Below are positions 7,185 to 9,111 of a DNA stretch of 9,111 nt, in pieces (the first letter of the stretch is position 1; every line of letters starts with the position of its first letter). The stretch spans positions 1-9,111 of the forward strand of contig JANXYI010000157.1 of NCBI GenBank assembly GCA_025350085.1. The letters are read 5' to 3'. The position numbers and the translations under genes are program-made. A model generated the notes under the pieces. That model was given only the letters and a program-made list of their open reading frames with translations, ran no database searches and had not been told where the DNA came from. Origin of the DNA: Deltaproteobacteria bacterium (GTDB lineage: Bacteria > Desulfobacterota > Desulfovibrionia > Desulfovibrionales > Desulfovibrionaceae).

Positions 7185-7831
7185 ACGGACCGGAGATCCT
7201 GGACATCCGGCGCGGGGAGGACATCGAGGCCGAAAGCCTGCGCATCATCGAGTCCGAGGTGCCGGAGCCCAGGCCCTTTGCTGGCGACGAGTGGCGCATC
7301 GTGCGGCGCATGATCCACACCACCGCGGATTTCGGCCTGCTTGAGCTGGTGCGCTTCCATCCGCTGGCCGTGGAGGCTGGCAAGCGCGCCCTGGCCGCTG
7401 GCTGCACGCTGGTCACGGACACGGAGATGGCCCGGGCCGGCATCCCGGAGCGCCGCATGAGCGCGCTTGGCTGCACCGTGCGCTGCCTTATGCGCGACCC
7501 CGAGGTCCTGGCCCTGGCCCAGGCCCAGGGCTCAACCCGGGCTCGCGCTGCCATGGACTTTGCGGTGGAGCACATAAAGCCGGCCATCTACGTCATCGGC
7601 AACGCGCCCACGGCGCTCTTGCGCCTGCTGGAGCACATCGAGGCCGGGCGCGCTGAGCCCGCGCTCATCGTGGGCATGCCCGTGGGCTTTGTCAACGCGG
7701 CCGAGTCCAAGGCCCTGCTTGTGGCCCAGACCAGGATTCCCTACATCGCCGTGGCGGGCCGCAAGGGCGGCTCGCCCCTGGCTGCCAGCGCTGTGAACGC
7801 CCTGGCCGAGATCGTGCTGGCTGGCAGATGA
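7181..7831 (+). CDS. cbiC: Cobalt-precorrin-8 methylmutase (precorrin-8X methylmutase family)
   Basis: This 216-residue protein of the CobH/CbiC family moves the methyl group from C11 to C12 of the corrin ring, making hydrogenobyrinate or its cobalt form (cobyrinate) in cobalamin synthesis. The catalytic histidine is His46 in MIHTTADFG, equal to His43 of CobH. Other family signatures are VTDTEMARAGI (78-88), YVIGNAPTAL (137-146), GMPVGFVNAAESK (165-177) and GRKGGSPLAAS (193-203). In a strict anaerobe the cobalt-first CbiC role is expected; sequence alone does not separate CbiC from CobH. No other cobalamin gene is in view; the partner is deoC, to which it is coupled by the 4-base ATGA overlap. 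Full length and intact. Confidence 0.95.
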   Translation: MNGPEILDIRRGEDIEAESLRIIESEVPEPRPFAGDEWRIVRRMIHTTADFGLLELVRFHPLAVEAGKRALAAGCTLVTDTEMARAGIPERRMSALGCTVRCLMRDPEVLALAQAQGSTRARAAMDFAVEHIKPAIYVIGNAPTALLRLLEHIEAGRAEPALIVGMPVGFVNAAESKALLVAQTRIPYIAVAGRKGGSPLAASAVNALAEIVLAGR

Positions 7832-7884
7832 TTCCCGGAGCTGGCCTGGGCGCTGTAAGCGCGCTGGCCCGGGAGCTTCCCTAG
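7828..7884 (+). other. Tiny 18-codon reading frame overlapping the cbiC stop
   Basis: An ATG at 7828 overlaps the cbiC stop as ATGA, the same junction used by deoC and cbiC, and opens a frame of 18 codons (MIPGAGLGAVSALARELP) ending in TAG at 7882. It may be chance, a leader-like peptide, or the start of a lost third gene. No Shine-Dalgarno stands out and no family can be assigned. Confidence 0.15.
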
Positions 7885-7897
7885 CCAGAGCGGACGG

Positions 7898-7917
7898 CTC
7901 TTCGGCTGCCGGAAGAG
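7898..7917. other. Inverted repeat downstream of cbiC
   Basis: CTCTTC (7898-7903) pairs with GAAGAG (7912-7917), with two further G-C pairs next to a one-base bulge. There is no T-run, so it is not a standard terminator. Rightward transcription from cbiC probably ends here or at the following structure, which has a short TTT on the plus strand. Confidence 0.3.
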
Positions 7918-7925
7918 GGACGCAG

Positions 7926-7960
7926 AAAAACGCGGGCAGCCCGGCAAGGCGGCCCGCGTT
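7926..7960 (-). terminator. Rho-independent terminator of the Met-rich protein gene
   Basis: A perfect 9-bp stem, AACGCGGGC (7929-7937) with GCCCGCGTT (7952-7960), continues through a mismatch into GCC/GGC. On the minus strand it runs into five Ts (complement of 7926-7930), about 20 bases after the stop of the Met-rich gene. On the plus strand only TTT follows, so it may work weakly in both directions and also close the deoC-cbiC transcript. Confidence 0.85.
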
Positions 7961-7982
7961 TCCGCGATTACCGGTGTCTGAG

Positions 7983-8675
7983 CTACATGCTGTGGGCGTC
8001 GGCCTTGGCCGGGGCCTTGCCAGCCGGAGCGGCCGGAGCGGCGCCGTCCATCTTCATGCCACCCATCTTGCCGCCCATCTTTCCATCCATCATTCCGCCC
8101 ATCTTGCCGCCCTTCATCATGCCTTCCATCATGGGGCAGGACATGCCGCCGCCCTTCATTCCACCCATCATGCCGCCGCCCATCATGCCGTGGCCCATGG
8201 GCGGGGTGCGCAGGCCGGTCTCCTTGACCAGGCGCGCGCGGAAGCGGCCGTTCTCGGTGAGCATCTTGGCCTTCAGGTCCACGATGTCGCGGATCACGGC
8301 CTTGGCCTGGTCGGACTCGCCGTTGCCCGCGGCATTGAGGGCCTCAAGCTCGGCGCCCTTGGCGTAGAGGCTCTGGTGCAGGGGGAACAGGGCCTCGTGG
8401 TGCTCGGCCATGATGGCCTTGGCCAGCTCCTGCTTCTCCGGCGAGAGGCCTTCCAGGCCCATCTGGCCCTTCATGCCCATCTGGCCGCCCATCCCGCCCG
8501 TCATCCCACCCATCATTCCACCCATCATTTCGCCGCCCATGGGGGCCATCTGACCAGCGGCGGGCTTGGCCGGGGCGGCCTTGGCCTTCTTGGGGGCCTC
8601 GGCGGCCAGGGCCAGGGACGCGGTCAGGAGCAGGGTGGCGAAGAACGCCGCGAGGATCTTCGGGAAACGTTTCAT
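7983..8675 (-). CDS. Secreted Met/Gly-rich Spy/ZraP-like periplasmic metal-binding protein
   Basis: This 230-residue protein has a Sec signal peptide (1-24, cleavage after ALA). A central helical domain (about 77-155) opens with LSPEKQ, the LTxxQ-type signature of the CpxP/Spy/ZraP family of periplasmic chaperones. The domain is flanked by two low-complexity blocks built of MMGG/MGGM/GGKM units: 43-72 with 11 methionines and 160-209 with 18. Single Cys180 sits in GMSCPMM, and HH at 92-93 in the core are further possible metal ligands. Thioether-rich repeats of this kind favour Cu(I) or Ag(I). The family is known for zinc- and envelope-stress roles (ZraP, Spy), so the metal is an inference. 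A GGAG site lies 6 bases before the ATG (8682-8685). The neighbour upstream on the same strand is a multicopper oxidase, which supports copper handling. Confidence 0.85.
   Translation of the reverse strand: MKRFPKILAAFFATLLLTASLALAAEAPKKAKAAPAKPAAGQMAPMGGEMMGGMMGGMTGGMGGQMGMKGQMGLEGLSPEKQELAKAIMAEHHEALFPLHQSLYAKGAELEALNAAGNGESDQAKAVIRDIVDLKAKMLTENGRFRARLVKETGLRTPPMGHGMMGGGMMGGMKGGGMSCPMMEGMMKGGKMGGMMDGKMGGKMGGMKMDGAAPAAPAGKAPAKADAHSM
8049..8198 (-). repeat. C-terminal Met/Gly repeat block in the Spy/ZraP-like gene
   Basis: Residues 160-209 carry 18 methionines in short units such as MMGGG, MMGGM, GGKMGG and MMEGMM. At DNA level this is a degenerate array of ATGATGGGCGG-like units, a likely site of unit gain or loss by slippage. 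Confidence 0.85.
8460..8549 (-). repeat. N-terminal Met/Gly repeat block in the Spy/ZraP-like gene
   Basis: Residues 43-72 contain 11 methionines in MMGGMMGGMTGGMGG-type units just after the mature N-terminus. The units are similar to those of the C-terminal block, so the folded core is bracketed on both sides. Confidence 0.85.
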
Positions 8676-8700
8676 GTGTGACTCCAGTGCTTGTGTTTAT

Positions 8701-8716
8701 GCTCCGGGGCCGGAGC
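8701..8716. promoter_or_regulatory. Hairpin in the leader of the Met-rich protein gene
   Basis: GCTCCG (8701-8706) and CGGAGC (8711-8716) form a perfect 6-bp inverted repeat with a 4-base loop, about 25 bases upstream of the ATG on the minus strand. It could shield the leader or be an operator; no T-run follows in either direction. Confidence 0.4.
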
Positions 8717-8799
8717 GGTTATCCTGGCGATGACATTGCAGATGCTATGCCTTGGAAACTAATGCAAGAATATCAATATGTTGCCATTACTGTGGGTTC

Positions 8800-8825
8800 G
8801 GTTGTGTGCAGTTTGATGCACAACC
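8800..8825. promoter_or_regulatory. Inverted repeat in the spacer between the Met-rich protein and oxidase genes
   Basis: GGTTGTG (8800-8806) and CACAACC (8819-8825) form a perfect 7-bp dyad with a 12-base centre. It borders an AT-rich stretch (8741-8790, 18 of 50 bases G or C) that is the likely promoter region of the Met-rich gene. No T-run follows, so an operator is more likely than a terminator. Confidence 0.4.
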
Positions 8826-8852
8826 CCAGCAATTCTGAACGGAATTCCGGTC

Positions 8853-8864
8853 TGCACTGGTGCA
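8853..8864. promoter_or_regulatory. Small palindrome downstream of the oxidase gene
   Basis: TGCAC-TG-GTGCA is a near-perfect 12-bp palindrome about 20 bases beyond the oxidase stop codon. It is too short, and lacks the T-run, for a terminator; a regulator site is possible but unproven. Confidence 0.25.
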
Positions 8865-8885
8865 AGTCCTGGCACATGGCTGTGG

Positions 8886-9110
8886 TCACAGCACACGCAC
8901 GTTGAGCATCATGCCCTGGTCCTCGTGCTCCAGGTTGTGGCAGTGCAGCAGAAAGGTCTGCTCGCCCGGGTAGTCCGGCCTGCCGAAGTCCGGGGTCACG
9001 GCCACGGTCTCCCCGGGCCAGACGAGCACCGTGTCCTTGAGGCCCAGGTCCGTGGCCAGCCGACCGGCCGCGTCCACGGCGCGCTTGCGCACCTGCTCCG
9101 GGCTGCCCCG
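8886..9110 (-). CDS. Multicopper oxidase (CueO/CotA-like), C-terminal part
   Basis: The last 74 codons of a gene that starts beyond the right edge. The end carries the C-terminal copper signature H-C-H-x3-H-x4-M (HCHNLEHEDQGMM, 8907-8945): the Cys and flanking His bind the type 1 and trinuclear copper centres, and the Met is the axial type 1 ligand. The LEHED and GMM parts resemble CueO and CotA more than PcoA/CopA. Enzymes of this group oxidise Cu(I), metals or phenolics and normally reduce O2 to water, usually in the periplasm or on the cell surface. The signal peptide and the other copper motifs are outside the window. The gene points toward the Met-rich Spy/ZraP-like gene 210 bases downstream, so the two may share a copper response although each could be transcribed alone. 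Confidence 0.92.
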   Translation of the reverse strand, partial: RGSPEQVRKRAVDAAGRLATDLGLKDTVLVWPGETVAVTPDFGRPDYPGEQTFLLHCHNLEHEDQGMMLNVRVL

Positions 9111-9111
9111 G

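Noticed and set aside
6401..7360. A 319-codon minus-strand frame over deoC
   Set aside because: Ser/Ala/Pro/Arg-rich shadow; deoC on the plus strand has all catalytic residues in order.
7974..8681. A His/Ala/Gly/Leu-rich plus-strand frame opposite the Met-rich gene that looks like a histidine-rich metal binder
   Set aside because: The His-rich look is the reverse complement of the ATG/GGC repeats (CAT, GCC). The minus-strand frame has a signal peptide, Shine-Dalgarno, family core and terminator.
8771..8787. Possible sigma-54 promoter (TGGCAA on the minus strand) for the ZraP-like gene, suggested by ZraR control of zraP in E. coli
   Set aside because: The downstream element reads TGATA instead of TTGCW, so the essential GC is missing at the required spacing from GG.
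8871..8885. TGGCAC followed by TGTGG on the plus strand as a sigma-54 promoter
   Set aside because: It would read into the antisense side of the oxidase gene and the -12 element does not match.

Overview
The window looks like chromosomal DNA of a GC-rich sulfate-reducing bacterium of the Desulfovibrio group (Desulfobacterota). The main reason is the pair at the left edge: the tail of an iron-sulfur protein followed directly by a ten-helix NrfD-type membrane subunit that closely resembles QrcC and QrcD of the menaquinone reductase complex. This assignment rests on recognising the protein sequences, not on a search.

Layout. (1) Positions 2-1495, plus strand: end of qrcC and complete qrcD, closed by a strong GNRA-loop terminator. 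(2) Positions 1662-6351, minus strand: a two-gene efflux operon, a lipoprotein membrane-fusion protein followed by an RND inner-membrane transporter. The two overlap by ATGA, and a second terminator faces that of qrcD. The RND protein has an unusual cytoplasmic tail about 115 residues longer than expected. No outer-membrane channel gene is in view. (3) Positions 6352-6503: a divergent control region with a good sigma-70-like promoter for the rightward genes and a near co-centred double palindrome over the likely efflux promoter. (4) Positions 6504-7831, plus strand: deoC (deoxyribose-phosphate aldolase) and cbiC (cobalt-precorrin-8 methylmutase), again joined by an ATGA overlap. (5) Positions 7926-8675, minus strand: a secreted, extremely Met/Gly-rich Spy/ZraP-like protein with its own terminator. 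(6) Positions 8676-8885: a spacer with an AT-rich core and several dyads. (7) Positions 8886-9111, minus strand: the C-terminal copper-binding end of a CueO/CotA-like multicopper oxidase that continues beyond the window.

How the genes work together. The Qrc pair is core respiratory machinery that passes periplasmic electrons (from cytochrome c3) to menaquinone. The efflux operon is a stand-alone export system. The Met-rich protein and the multicopper oxidase probably form a periplasmic copper-handling neighbourhood. The deoC-cbiC pairing is the most thought-provoking: anaerobic corrin ring contraction releases acetaldehyde, which is a substrate of DeoC. Most of the window is otherwise ordinary; no CRISPR array, insertion sequence, tRNA or rRNA was seen.
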